DNA of 64,000 nt, from the NCBI GenBank assembly GCA_016218085.1, contig JACREY010000022.1, positions 1 through 64,000 on the forward strand, in the 5' to 3' direction. Below, one piece after another: positions 8,796-16,916 of this stretch (position 1 is the first letter of the stretch; the number at the start of each line of letters is the position of its first letter). The stretch is from Ignavibacteriota bacterium. Its GTDB lineage: Bacteria; Bacteroidota; Ignavibacteria; Tepidaquicellales; Tepidaquicellaceae. A program made the translations under genes and the position numbers. The notes under the pieces are model-generated. The model was not told where the DNA came from. It ran no database searches and saw nothing but the letters and a program-made list of their open reading frames with translations.

Positions 8796-11273
8796 TTATT
8801 CTTCAGTATGCTCTTCTAGCAATTTCTTCTTCCCGTTCTGAGATTTATCATCACTACCAAATCTGTAAGTAAAAGTAAGAAAAGCCATTCGGGAATTTCT
8901 TTTACGGTAATACTCTGCATAAAAAGTGTTATCCGATATCTCAGACTTGAATTTCGATGTGTTAAGAATATCTATGACTTTAAAAACAACGGTAAGCTTT
9001 TTATTGAAAAAATCTTTTTTGATTGCAATATCCAGGTAATAATCAGGCTCATTAAAACCTTGAGCAAGTGTAACCCGCGCCCCTCCCATAACATAGTTTT
9101 GGTCTCCAATACCCATTACACCTGAGGTTTTGCCCTGGTAATTAAATAAAAATTGAACTTCAAAATTACCCGGTAATTTAAAACCGCAGTTTATCTTCCC
9201 TACCCAGCTTTCGTATTCGCTGTTTTTACTTTCATTTCCGGCGTATGCAACTTTTAAATAAGTCAGGTTTGAATTAAAGTACCACCATTTCAAAATATTT
9301 CCGTTTAATAATAATTCCACACCGTATGTATTCGAATGCGCAAGATTTTTATATGTAAAATATGATGTACCGTTATTGTCGGCATAGATGTACCTTGTCA
9401 TTACATCATTGATATTTCTGAAAAACAAGGATGTTGTTACCGATAAAACAGGAAAATAGTAATTATGCGTCAGCTCAAAAGAATTAATATATTCAGGCTG
9501 TAAATCCGGATTTCCGAATCTCAATACCTGCGGGTCAGCGTTATTTACAAACGGATTTAACATAGCAGTACCAGGTCTGTTTATTCTTCGGGAATAATTA
9601 AATGCAATTTCAGATTTATTTGTAATTATTTGCTTAATATACAGGCTCGGGAAAATATCAATATAATTCTTTTCTTTAAAAAAATTTATATTTAATTGAT
9701 TTGCCTTTGAATTAGTCTGTTCTATCCTTATTCCTGCCTGATATGATAAATTCCTATATCCCCCCGAATAAATTCCATAAACCGAATTGATGTATTCCTT
9801 ATATTCAAAATCATTTTTCATAGAAATCTTATTTTCCCAATTACTGCTTGCATAATCATAATAATTCACGTTAAAATAAGAATCGTTTTCCCTGTATATT
9901 CCTTTAATTCCTGCTTCGATTTTACCTATATTCTCCAATCCTAATGTATAATCTCCCTGAACGCTGAAAATTTTAAGTCTGCTCTCCGTAAAGTCATTTT
10001 CGAGATATGGCAATGTATCTTTTGGGGTATTATCGGTGTTAAAAAAAGATTGTTTCATTCTCAAATCCAAATCATCTTTCGAATAGCTGAATTGAGAAGC
10101 AATATTAATAAAATGTTCTTTTGAAAAAGTTTTTTTGTAAAATGCCGATAAATCCAGACCGTTCCCGCTTATATCAAAAATATTTTTTTTCCCGTAAAAT
10201 AAAACGGGATTGTATTCTATGTCATAATTTCTATAAAACGTATTCTCTTCCCTCGTTCTTGCCCTGTTATTAAAAGCCATAGATATATTAAATTCGTTGT
10301 TTTTATCCGGAAAAAAACCGAAGGCAAGATTCCCCGTATGGCTTTGCAATCTGTTAGCTACATTATTTACCTGATTTAAAAAATGCAAAGTATCATTCAA
10401 AAAATTCGTAGTGCCGGTTGTTCCGTTTACGGACATATTAAACAATCTAAAATTATATGATGCCGTTAATGAATATTTATTTCTTTTAATATTGGCATTT
10501 GCCGAAAAATTATACTTATCCTGAGTACCTGCATTAAGTGATATGCTGAAATTATTTTTTGATTTTTCCGTTTCGGTATTTTTCTTCAAAACAATATTCA
10601 CAATTCCGGTAATTCCTTCGGATTCGTATTTTGAAGAAGGATTATTTATTATTTCAATTGATTCTATCATATTTGCGGGGATCAGGTCTAATGAAGCGTT
10701 CGGGTCCGAACTTAAAATTCCGGATTGATTACCGTTTATCAAAAATACAACGTTTGAATTTCCCCTTATGCTTATTCTGCCGTCACTGTCCATAGTTACC
10801 GATGGAATGCTTTTCAAAACATCGCTTGCAGTTCCGCTTTCGGAAATCATATTTTTTTCTACGTTGTAAACCTTCATATTGTCTTTATTCTCAAAATAAT
10901 ATCTTTCTGCATTTACCTCTATAGTTGCCGTTGAATCCAAAGAAGGGTTAAGAAATATTTTTCCCAAATCAACCTGCGGAGTGTTTCCGTTAACTTTTAT
11001 TTCCGAACTATAATCCGAATAGCCTATAAAACTTATAATGATTTTATATTTGGAATATCCGATATCCCTTAATTCGAATTCGCCTGATTTATTTGCAGAG
11101 GTTCCCTGCCTGTTTGTCGAATCCTTAACTGAAATTATTTTTATTATAGCATTTTCTATCGGCTTCTTATCTGCGGAATCCAGCACAACTCCTTTAACCA
11201 AAGTCTGGCTGAATAAAACGACCGGGAAAAAAAATATAAATATTAGATTTCTGAGCATAAATAAATTTTTCAT
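8796..11273 (-). CDS. TonB-dependent receptor-like outer-membrane beta-barrel protein
   Basis: The protein has 825 residues and a signal peptide ending near FSQ (about residue 23). A carboxypeptidase-regulatory-like domain follows (about 25-105; VKGVVLDSADKKPIENAIIKI). Next is a TonB plug (about 125-235) containing SDVLKSIPSVTMDSDGRISIRG and SIEIINNPSSKYESEGITGIVNIVLKK. The rest is a long barrel of the outer-membrane beta-barrel family 3 type, ending in LTFTYRFG plus a charged tail. It probably imports a substrate through the outer membrane, but the substrate is not indicated by neighbours. It is a single gene, preceded by ~500 bp without genes. Confidence 0.9.
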   Translation of the reverse strand: MKNLFMLRNLIFIFFFPVVLFSQTLVKGVVLDSADKKPIENAIIKIISVKDSTNRQGTSANKSGEFELRDIGYSKYKIIISFIGYSDYSSEIKVNGNTPQVDLGKIFLNPSLDSTATIEVNAERYYFENKDNMKVYNVEKNMISESGTASDVLKSIPSVTMDSDGRISIRGNSNVVFLINGNQSGILSSDPNASLDLIPANMIESIEIINNPSSKYESEGITGIVNIVLKKNTETEKSKNNFSISLNAGTQDKYNFSANANIKRNKYSLTASYNFRLFNMSVNGTTGTTNFLNDTLHFLNQVNNVANRLQSHTGNLAFGFFPDKNNEFNISMAFNNRARTREENTFYRNYDIEYNPVLFYGKKNIFDISGNGLDLSAFYKKTFSKEHFINIASQFSYSKDDLDLRMKQSFFNTDNTPKDTLPYLENDFTESRLKIFSVQGDYTLGLENIGKIEAGIKGIYRENDSYFNVNYYDYASSNWENKISMKNDFEYKEYINSVYGIYSGGYRNLSYQAGIRIEQTNSKANQLNINFFKEKNYIDIFPSLYIKQIITNKSEIAFNYSRRINRPGTAMLNPFVNNADPQVLRFGNPDLQPEYINSFELTHNYYFPVLSVTTSLFFRNINDVMTRYIYADNNGTSYFTYKNLAHSNTYGVELLLNGNILKWWYFNSNLTYLKVAYAGNESKNSEYESWVGKINCGFKLPGNFEVQFLFNYQGKTSGVMGIGDQNYVMGGARVTLAQGFNEPDYYLDIAIKKDFFNKKLTVVFKVIDILNTSKFKSEISDNTFYAEYYRKRNSRMAFLTFTYRFGSDDKSQNGKKKLLEEHTEE

Positions 11274-11780
11274 TTTACAAATTAAGATTATCGTAATTGT
11301 ATATAAACAGCAATTATAATGCCTAATGATAATTTAATTATAGAGGCTAATGGAAGGATTATAAAATATTTTTAGTCAGTTTTGTCGAATCTTCGTCAAT
11401 TATTTCTTAAATGCCTCTGCACTTTAAAGTTGAAAAACCGTTAAAGGAATAATTTCAATTTCACATTATCTATTGAATCTTCTGTTTATAGTTATTCTTC
11501 TTTTCCAAAACCTTTTGTTTTCTATTTATGATATTTATTTACCTTGGTATAATCGTAGAAGCAAATGAAAAAATTCAAAAAAAGGGAGTGGGGAAAGGTT
11601 ACACAAATCTAAAAAAACAAATATATTATAAATTTGAACCTCCCCCCCCACGTTCCGTTTTATATCCTATTTTCGCTGTCATTTCCCACTATTTTGTATT
11701 GAATTTGTAAAAACTTGTAAATTTATGTCAACTATCTTGAAATTCATTTTTAACATTCTTAGGTTTCAAAAAAAATCATT
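11274..11780. other. Intergenic region between divergent genes
   Basis: This 507-bp AT-rich stretch lies between the divergent receptor and lipoprotein genes and should contain both promoters. It holds the second copy of the A-rich/G-run repeat (11563-11596) and, ~45 bp later, a run of C (about 11641-11650). A 60-codon frame at 11528-11710 has no signal peptide, domain or ribosome site that I can support. I see no RNA gene. Confidence 0.5.
11563..11596 (+). repeat. A-rich/G-run direct repeat, copy 2
   Basis: The same orientation and the same 20-nt core as the copy at 8744-8775, again followed by a G-rich purine tail (aaagggagtggggaaagg). It lies about 290 bp upstream of the receptor start. 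Confidence 0.45.
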
Positions 11781-12206
11781 ATGAAAAAATTAATTGTAAT
11801 TATTAGTTTTCTTTTTTCTTCATTATTTTTATCCTGTTCCGCTCCCGAATATTGCCAAAATGATTATTCCTATATTATGAACTGTCCGCCTGATTCGGAT
11901 GGAATCTACAGACCTTATATAATTTCTCTTTCTCTCGATTCTCCTTTCAATGCTTTCTTTGATATTAAATGTGAAAGTGTATATGCTTTTAATTTAAATG
12001 ATACTATTACAAATGAAAACTATAACGCATTTTTAGCAATCAAAAATTTTAAAGTACTGCAATTTGAGTTTGTTTCTAAAAAATTCAGTTTTGCATATGA
12101 AACTTATTTAATGGACGATTTTTATACCGAAATTCCCATGAATTATGTTTCTTATATTGTTTTTTACGGTAGAAATATGTATTTCTCAGAAAATCAAAAA
12201 AAATAA
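11781..12206 (+). CDS. Hypothetical lipoprotein
   Basis: The protein has 141 residues and a lipoprotein signal (MKKLIVIISFLFSSLFLSCS); the lipobox Cys is near residue 19. The mature part contains CQNDYSYIMNCPPDSDG, with two more Cys early in the chain. It then has a beta-rich, aromatic-rich sequence without any motif that I recognise. Very low GC resembles the surrounding intergenic DNA. It is probably anchored in the inner or outer membrane facing the periplasm. The coding status rests on the convincing signal peptide and the start right after an AT-rich promoter-like stretch. Confidence 0.65.
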   Translation: MKKLIVIISFLFSSLFLSCSAPEYCQNDYSYIMNCPPDSDGIYRPYIISLSLDSPFNAFFDIKCESVYAFNLNDTITNENYNAFLAIKNFKVLQFEFVSKKFSFAYETYLMDDFYTEIPMNYVSYIVFYGRNMYFSENQKK

Positions 12207-12467
12207 AAATCATTGCTCAAAAACCCGAAAGCAAGTGGTTTTCATCAAAACACCTGCAATACACGCAGGAAATTATTTCTTAAATGAATTTTTATACTAA
12301 TTTATTCAATAATTTAATTTTCGCCGACTCGAATAATATTTAATGAAAAGAAATTAATTTTTATAACAGAACAACCAAATTTTTTCATTTTGAAATAAAT
12401 AAAAAGGAACTATTTTGAGAAATTCCTGTTAAATATAAAATTAAACTAATTAATTAAAGGAGCAGTA

Positions 12468-12836
12468 ATGAAAAAGAACTTTCTCTTTGCCGTAATAGTA
12501 ATTGCTATGATTTCTTTATTTTCAGCTAATAAATCAAATGCACAGGCACTGACTTACGATGTGGTGAATAATACAGGTTTTACTCTGGTTGATATTTTCG
12601 TAACACCAGCGGAATCCAATAACTGGGGAAACGATATTCTGCCCAACTCCCTTTTTGAAAACGGGGCTACCGTAACAGTAACTATCCCGGCTGACTACGG
12701 CACAACCTGCATGTTCGATATGAAAATCACCGATGAAGCAGGAAATTATGTTACTTTCTCTAATATTGATGCCTGCAAGCTGATTAAACTTCAAATCAAC
12801 GGCGACGGAACATTCCAGTACCTTGCAACAAAATAA
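12468..12836 (+). CDS. Small secreted protein with WGxDxL motif
   Basis: The protein has 122 residues. A strong AAAGGAG ribosome site precedes the ATG. The signal peptide ends at about residue 26 (KSNAQ/A). The mature ~96 residues start with YDVVNNTGFTLVDIFVTPAESNNW and carry WGNDIL at 53-58. Two Cys (81 and 103) could form a disulphide. This pattern of N-N-T-G-F, then W-G-x-D-x-L, then a G-rich loop, is one I have seen in small periplasmic proteins of unknown function. It has its own upstream region and a perfect terminator, so it is a single-gene unit, and good codon use with a strong ribosome site suggests high expression. Confidence 0.8.
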   Translation: MKKNFLFAVIVIAMISLFSANKSNAQALTYDVVNNTGFTLVDIFVTPAESNNWGNDILPNSLFENGATVTVTIPADYGTTCMFDMKITDEAGNYVTFSNIDACKLIKLQINGDGTFQYLATK

Positions 12837-12861
12837 GATTCAGTAAAAATATTTTTATTAT

Positions 12862-12890
12862 AAAAAGCCCGCCTCAGGCGGGCTTTTTTT
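12862..12890 (+). terminator. Intrinsic terminator of the small secreted protein gene
   Basis: A 12-bp perfect stem with a GC core (gcccgcc / ggcgggc), a 3-nt loop (tca) and an immediately following T-run. It is among the clearest terminators in the window. Confidence 0.92.
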
Positions 12891-12997
12891 ATGCAAAATG
12901 TAATAAGTAAATTTTATTAGCGGAAATTTTTTCTAAATTGCTTTTTTTACAATAAAAAAGTAATTTGAAAAAAACCTAAACGAAAGGAGAAATATCA

Positions 12998-13663
12998 ATG
13001 AAGCCTATCTTCAAGTATGTTCCGTTTTTATTAGTTTTTGCTTTTGCGATGTACCTTGTTGGATGCGTGAATCTTGACCAGAAGACCACTTTAAAATCCG
13101 ACGGCTCGGGTTCAATGAAAATCAAATATTGGACAAAATCATCAAACGTATCCGGTGATGAACTCGCAGGTTTTGGTTTTACTGATGCTAAAGTAAAATC
13201 AAACTATACTTCTTCTTCAACAGAACCAAGCAATATCAAAATAGAAAAGAATACAACGACAGACTCGATGATTACCGTTACACTTGAGGTGAATTTCAAA
13301 GACCTAAATAAACTTTCAGATGCTAAGGCGTTCTCGAAAATTAAATCGAGCTGGGCAAAGGGAAAAGAAGGTATGGATTTCAAATATACCCTCCTGCAGG
13401 ATACCTCGAATGCAAAACAGATGGGTATGAGCGATTATAAACTTACCTATGAATTCGAATTCCCGGGTGAAGTTCTTGCTACAAACGGCAAGAAAGACGG
13501 ACAGAAAGTAACCTGGAATAAAACAGTAGCCGACCTGAAAGAAGATGTTGACTTCACGGCATCCGTAAAAGAAGGAAAGAAATGCGGCTTATTCGGTCTC
13601 GAACTTCCGCTCGTTCTTTTAGTCGGAATGACCTTTGTTTATGGATTGAAAAGAAGGAAATAA
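12998..13663 (+). CDS. LppM-like lipoprotein with C-terminal membrane anchor
   Basis: The protein has 221 residues. AAAGGAG precedes the start. An N-terminal lipoprotein signal with lipobox YLVGC places the modified Cys at 23. It is followed by VNLDQKTTLKSDGSGSMKIKYW, a pattern (variable strand, then DGSG) like LppM/DUF3153-type domains. The C-terminus has a short hydrophobic helix (about 199-217, LELPLVLLVGMTFVYGL) and a basic KRRK end, so it may be held at both ends. The function is unknown. It stands alone between two terminators. Confidence 0.75.
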   Translation: MKPIFKYVPFLLVFAFAMYLVGCVNLDQKTTLKSDGSGSMKIKYWTKSSNVSGDELAGFGFTDAKVKSNYTSSSTEPSNIKIEKNTTTDSMITVTLEVNFKDLNKLSDAKAFSKIKSSWAKGKEGMDFKYTLLQDTSNAKQMGMSDYKLTYEFEFPGEVLATNGKKDGQKVTWNKTVADLKEDVDFTASVKEGKKCGLFGLELPLVLLVGMTFVYGLKRRK

Positions 13664-13691
13664 AATCCGATTCTTTTTTTATTAAAATTTT

Positions 13692-13720
13692 AAAGGCTGT
13701 CAGCGCAAGCGGCAGCCTTT
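13692..13720 (+). terminator. Intrinsic terminator downstream of the LppM-like gene
   Basis: The stem aaaggctg / cagccttt is extended by imperfect pairing around a gcaa loop, followed by a run of T. Confidence 0.85.
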
Positions 13721-13760
13721 TTTTTATTTGGGGTGGAAATATAATTACAAAACTGATTTT

Positions 13761-13936
13761 TAAGTGTCGCGGGGAGTCTCTCCGATGATCTTAATCGGAG
13801 GACTCCCGCAAAGTCATATTTCATCAAAATGAGTCATGGGATAACCATTAAGTGTCGCGGGGAGTCTCTCCGATGATCTTAATCGGAGGACTCCCGCAAA
13901 GTCACATTTCATCAAAATGAGTCACGGGATAGCCGT
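13761..13936. repeat. 88-bp tandem duplication containing two REP-like palindromes
   Basis: Two directly repeated units, 13761-13848 and 13849-13936, differ at only a few positions (for example catatt/cacatt and catggg/cacggg). Each carries a long imperfect palindrome (13769-13809 and 13857-13897) with arms of the form gcggggagtctctccgat and atcggaggactcccgc around a 7-nt loop. Each also carries the last eleven codons of the transposase gene on the minus strand. Copy 2 is the real gene end (NGYPVTHFDEM, stop) and copy 1 is a detached duplicate (NGYPMTHFDEI, stop). Confidence 0.9.
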
Positions 13937-14492
13937 TATAATTTTCAAGTTCGTAAAAACCAGCACTCGAATGCGGATAGTACCTGTAATCATCAACAAG
14001 ATTCCATTTAGGAACTACAGGATTCATATGAATATAATTTATTTTTTGAACTAAGAACTTTCTTGTAACTATAATTTTAAGGTCAAAAGATGGCTGAAAT
14101 ACCTGATGGATTTTTCCTTTCCTGTTTTCTTCTTCCTTCACTCCTTTAATCAAAGTTTTCATAATTTCTTTTTCTTTATTGTCTTTAAGTCTTTTAATTA
14201 TTTCATAAGCCATAAACCTCTTGCCTGTTCCGATTATTTGATTTATTGATTTCTCTGAATTTGTTTGTGAATTAATTTTTGATTTTTCGGAGGGATAAAA
14301 TATAATTGCGTGCAAATGGTTCGGCATTATAGTAAAAGCTGTGATTTGAATTCCTTTGGATTTTAAAATATCAAACCAGCTGTAAATATGGTCATAAATT
14401 TTTGTGCTGCTAAATAAATTTATCCACTTATAACAGGTTATTGTAAAGAAATAAAATACATCTTTGTCATATCTTGATTTTTTTAATGCCAT
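13902..14492 (-). CDS. REP-associated tyrosine transposase (RAYT, Y1_Tnp/HUH family)
   Basis: The enzyme family nicks and moves single-stranded REP/palindromic DNA. The ATG at 14492 is chosen because the further upstream frame to 14567 is encoded by the REP palindrome itself. From this start the protein has 196 residues. The HUH motif lies in MPNHLHAI (His59 and His61), and the late family motif YIHMNPVVPKWNLVDDYRYYPHSSAGFY is intact. A Tyr is present at 153 in YIHMNP, but I cannot say whether it is the nucleophile, since the segment before it (FQPSFDLKI) lacks the Tyr seen in many relatives. REP-like palindromes flank the gene on both sides in inverted orientation, which is the classical arrangement. 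Confidence 0.88.
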   Translation of the reverse strand: MALKKSRYDKDVFYFFTITCYKWINLFSSTKIYDHIYSWFDILKSKGIQITAFTIMPNHLHAIIFYPSEKSKINSQTNSEKSINQIIGTGKRFMAYEIIKRLKDNKEKEIMKTLIKGVKEEENRKGKIHQVFQPSFDLKIIVTRKFLVQKINYIHMNPVVPKWNLVDDYRYYPHSSAGFYELENYNGYPVTHFDEM

Positions 14493-14510
14493 GTATTTTA
14501 GTTTTTCCCT

Positions 14511-14551
14511 GCGAGAGTCCTCCGATAAAAAAAATCGGAGAGACTCTCCGC
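14511..14551. repeat. REP-like palindrome upstream of the transposase
   Basis: The arms gcgagagtcctccgat and atcggagagactctccgc surround an A7 loop. It is the inverse of the two palindromes downstream of the gene, sharing the ctccgat/atcggag core and the gcg...cgc ends. It lies ~20 bp upstream of the preferred start codon and could also fold over the ribosome-binding region of the transposase mRNA. Confidence 0.88.
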
Positions 14552-14641
14552 GACGAGCGAAGGACATTTATCAATAAATATATGAATTGAAATAACATTT
14601 ATCCATAAACTACGAACACCCCCCCTCTCTTTCCCCTGCCC

Positions 14642-14668
14642 ATTTATTTAATTGAAGTAAGGTTTTAA
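14642..14668 (+). repeat. 27-bp direct repeat, left copy (flanks Bro-N/Fic gene)
   Basis: It matches 15680-15706 at 26 of 27 positions (atttatt, then t or a, then aattgaagtaaggttttaa). It includes the stop codon of the Bro-N/Fic gene and is preceded by a C-rich pyrimidine tract, as is the other copy. Confidence 0.85.
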
Positions 14669-15543
14669 TTTTCTTCGTAATAATATGAGTAATCAATTCC
14701 TTTCATAAACATGTCCCGGCTTTTTATATCATCGGTAAGAGCATTTTTCAGGAGTCTTTTTATAGTTGAGCTGTTTACAGAGCTTTTAATCATAGCATTC
14801 AGATATTTGTCTTTGCTAATTTTACTCCAATCCACACATTTATTCAGACGTTTTTTTAGAATTAAATCGAGCCAGATGCGTTCGCTTCTCCCGTTGCCTT
14901 CCATAAACGGATGCGCAATATTCATTTCCACATATTTATCTGCAATTTCGTTGAAAGTATTTTCAGGCATTTGTTCGATACGGTTTAATGTTTTGTTTAA
15001 ATAGAGCGCCCTTGCAAACTGAAAACCGTCTTTAGAAATATTCTTTTGCCTGATTTGTCCTGCAAAGTCATATAATCCTCCAAACAGATAAGCGTGAATC
15101 TGCTGTAAGCCTTTGGTTGTGCCGACTTCAATGCTATTTATAAAAGAACTATCAAACAAAGCATATGCCTTTTGTTTGCTTTTACCGTCTATAGTTTCAT
15201 CGCTATATGTAAACCATTCCATAAAACGGTTTGCGGACTTGCCGGGAAATTCTTTGCCCAGTGCAATAATTCCGTTGTAATCGAGCATATCAGATAAACG
15301 CTTTTTGCCATCAGGTGCGAGAATTTTCAACCGGTTAGTATTACTAACCACTTCACTTTTTTCTTTTTTCAGTTTTGTTTTCAGATATTTCCAGTAATTC
15401 CGTGTCTTGGTGTAGTCGTTTTGGTTGGTCAGAACAGCAACAATATCCAAAACAGAAAACCACCATTTTGAATTTTCTTCATCCCAAACGGCACGAACCT
15501 CGCGGTCGTCAAAAAAACGGATTGATATTTTTGAATTACTCAT
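14665..15543 (-). CDS. Bro-N / Fic domain fusion protein
   Basis: The protein has 292 residues from the ATG at 15543; a GTG five codons upstream (15558) is an alternative. The N-terminal ~115 residues resemble the Bro-N DNA-binding domain of phage antirepressors ([20 protein letters not shown], later [22 protein letters not shown]). The C-terminal half is a Fic domain: [20 protein letters not shown], then the catalytic loop [12 protein letters not shown] with His211 and all loop residues intact. Fic enzymes transfer AMP or related groups to proteins. No [S/T]xxxE[G/N] inhibitory helix is evident and no small antitoxin gene adjoins, so its control is unclear. It stands alone, bracketed by 27-bp direct repeats, next to a REP transposase, which suggests acquired DNA. 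Confidence 0.88.
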   Translation of the reverse strand: MSNSKISIRFFDDREVRAVWDEENSKWWFSVLDIVAVLTNQNDYTKTRNYWKYLKTKLKKEKSEVVSNTNRLKILAPDGKKRLSDMLDYNGIIALGKEFPGKSANRFMEWFTYSDETIDGKSKQKAYALFDSSFINSIEVGTTKGLQQIHAYLFGGLYDFAGQIRQKNISKDGFQFARALYLNKTLNRIEQMPENTFNEIADKYVEMNIAHPFMEGNGRSERIWLDLILKKRLNKCVDWSKISKDKYLNAMIKSSVNSSTIKRLLKNALTDDIKSRDMFMKGIDYSYYYEEN

Positions 15544-15561
15544 ATTTTTATCGAGCACTTA

Positions 15562-15603
15562 TCCCGGGGAGTCTTCTGCTTTAGCACGGACTTCCGAAAC
15601 GGG
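15562..15603. repeat. Degenerate REP-like hairpin
   Basis: The arms cccg-gggagtc and gacttcc-cggg pair imperfectly around an A/T-rich loop just upstream of the Bro-N/Fic gene. The gggagtc element resembles the arms of the REP palindromes at 13.8 and 14.5 kb, so it may be a decayed copy. Weak evidence. Confidence 0.35.
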
Positions 15604-15679
15604 TATTTTTAATCAATATACTAATTGCTTTAATATTTTTCTATATACTATCATTCTTCCCCCCTTCTTTTTCCTACCT

Positions 15680-15706
15680 ATTTATTAAATTGAAGTAAGG
15701 TTTTAA
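15680..15706 (+). repeat. 27-bp direct repeat, right copy (flanks Bro-N/Fic gene)
   Basis: The partner of 14642-14668, in the same orientation with one mismatch and preceded by a C/T-rich tract (ccccccttctttttcc). It ends 18 bp before the start codon of the serine hydrolase, so it also forms part of that gene's leader. Confidence 0.85.
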
Positions 15707-15724
15707 AATGAATATATTTTACGG

Positions 15725-16882
15725 ATGGTTAAGAAGTTTTTACTGATAATATTATTTGCGGGAAATCTCGCATTTTCATACGATTTTTCAAAAATCGATT
15801 CGATTGTTTACAGCGGTATTTCCAATAAATTTTACCCCTGTGCACAGCTGATTATCGGGTATAATAGCGACCTTATTTATGAAAAATCTTACGGAAACCT
15901 GACCTATGATGAAAATTCCGAAAAACTCGGTGATTATCATCTTTTTGACCTCGCTTCGGTAACAAAGGTTGTTGCCGCAACTTCGGCAATTATGGTTTTG
16001 TATGAAAACGGTAAGATTAACCTCGATGAATATGCAGGGACTTATTTACCTGAGTTCAGCAATAACGGCAAAGAAAATATAACTGTAAGAAATCTTCTCC
16101 TGCATAATTCGGGTTTGAAGGCGTGGATTCCTTTTTACCAGTATTACAAAACAAAGGAAGAAGTTTTAAGCGCAATATTCAATATTGCTCCCGTAAATAA
16201 ACCGGGCGCAAAATTTGTTTACAGCGATTTGAATGCAATCCTTCTCGGATTAATAGTCGAAAGAGTTTCCGGAACAACACTGGATGAATTTTGCATAAGA
16301 AATATTTTCTATCCACTTGGTATGAAAAACACATTTTTTAATCCTGTAGAAGAAAAAAAGAAATACTGCGTTCCGACTGAAAACGATACTTACTGGAGAA
16401 ATAAACAGCTTCAGGGCGAAGTGCACGATGAAGCCGCATCCATACTCGACGGAGTATCCGGCAATGCAGGGCTTTTTTCAACAGCAAGGGATTTATTCGA
16501 TTTTATGAGAATGATGGAGAACAAAGGTTTTTATTACAATCCATATACAAGAGGATTAAAGAAAGAAAGATTGTTTAAGGAAGAAACAGTGGATTTATTT
16601 ACTTCCCGCGCTGCAGGTCTTAATTACCTTAATACGCGCGCACTCGGCTGGGATACGAAGCCCGAGCCGAATAAATACAGAATTCCGTGCGGCGAATCTT
16701 TTTCGGATAAATGCTTCGGGCATACGGGCTATACAGGCACGAGTGTCTGGTGTGATAAGGACAGGCATATTATCGTAATATTGTTAACAAACAGAGTTTA
16801 TCCTTACAGGGGAAATGAAGGCATCAAGGAAATAAGGCCTGATTTACACAACGAAATTATATCTTTACTAAAAAATAATTAA
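15725..16882 (+). CDS. Exported serine hydrolase of the class C beta-lactamase family
   Basis: The protein has 385 residues and a signal peptide (about 1-18, ending AFS). The catalytic SxxK is SVTK in LFDLASVTKVVAATSA, the second motif is YSD in KFVYSDLNAILLG, and the third is HTG in FGHTGYTGTSVW. These families include periplasmic esterases and D-aminopeptidases or carboxypeptidases acting on peptidoglycan. True antibiotic resistance is not implied. It starts the long plus-strand block and is followed 34 bp later by the P5C dehydrogenase gene. Confidence 0.88.
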   Translation: MVKKFLLIILFAGNLAFSYDFSKIDSIVYSGISNKFYPCAQLIIGYNSDLIYEKSYGNLTYDENSEKLGDYHLFDLASVTKVVAATSAIMVLYENGKINLDEYAGTYLPEFSNNGKENITVRNLLLHNSGLKAWIPFYQYYKTKEEVLSAIFNIAPVNKPGAKFVYSDLNAILLGLIVERVSGTTLDEFCIRNIFYPLGMKNTFFNPVEEKKKYCVPTENDTYWRNKQLQGEVHDEAASILDGVSGNAGLFSTARDLFDFMRMMENKGFYYNPYTRGLKKERLFKEETVDLFTSRAAGLNYLNTRALGWDTKPEPNKYRIPCGESFSDKCFGHTGYTGTSVWCDKDRHIIVILLTNRVYPYRGNEGIKEIRPDLHNEIISLLKNN

Positions 16883-16916
16883 TAAATATTTTACAAAACA
16901 AATAAAAATTTTAAAT

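Noticed and set aside
11528-11710. A 60-codon frame in the gap before the lipoprotein gene
   Set aside because: It runs through the A-rich repeat and a C-run, with no signal, domain or ribosome site.
14493-14567. N-terminal 25-codon extension of the transposase frame
   Set aside because: It is encoded by the REP palindrome; the family start fits the ATG at 14492.
15725-16882. Antibiotic-resistance beta-lactamase
   Set aside because: Motifs fit the wider serine hydrolase family; nothing points to a true class C resistance enzyme.
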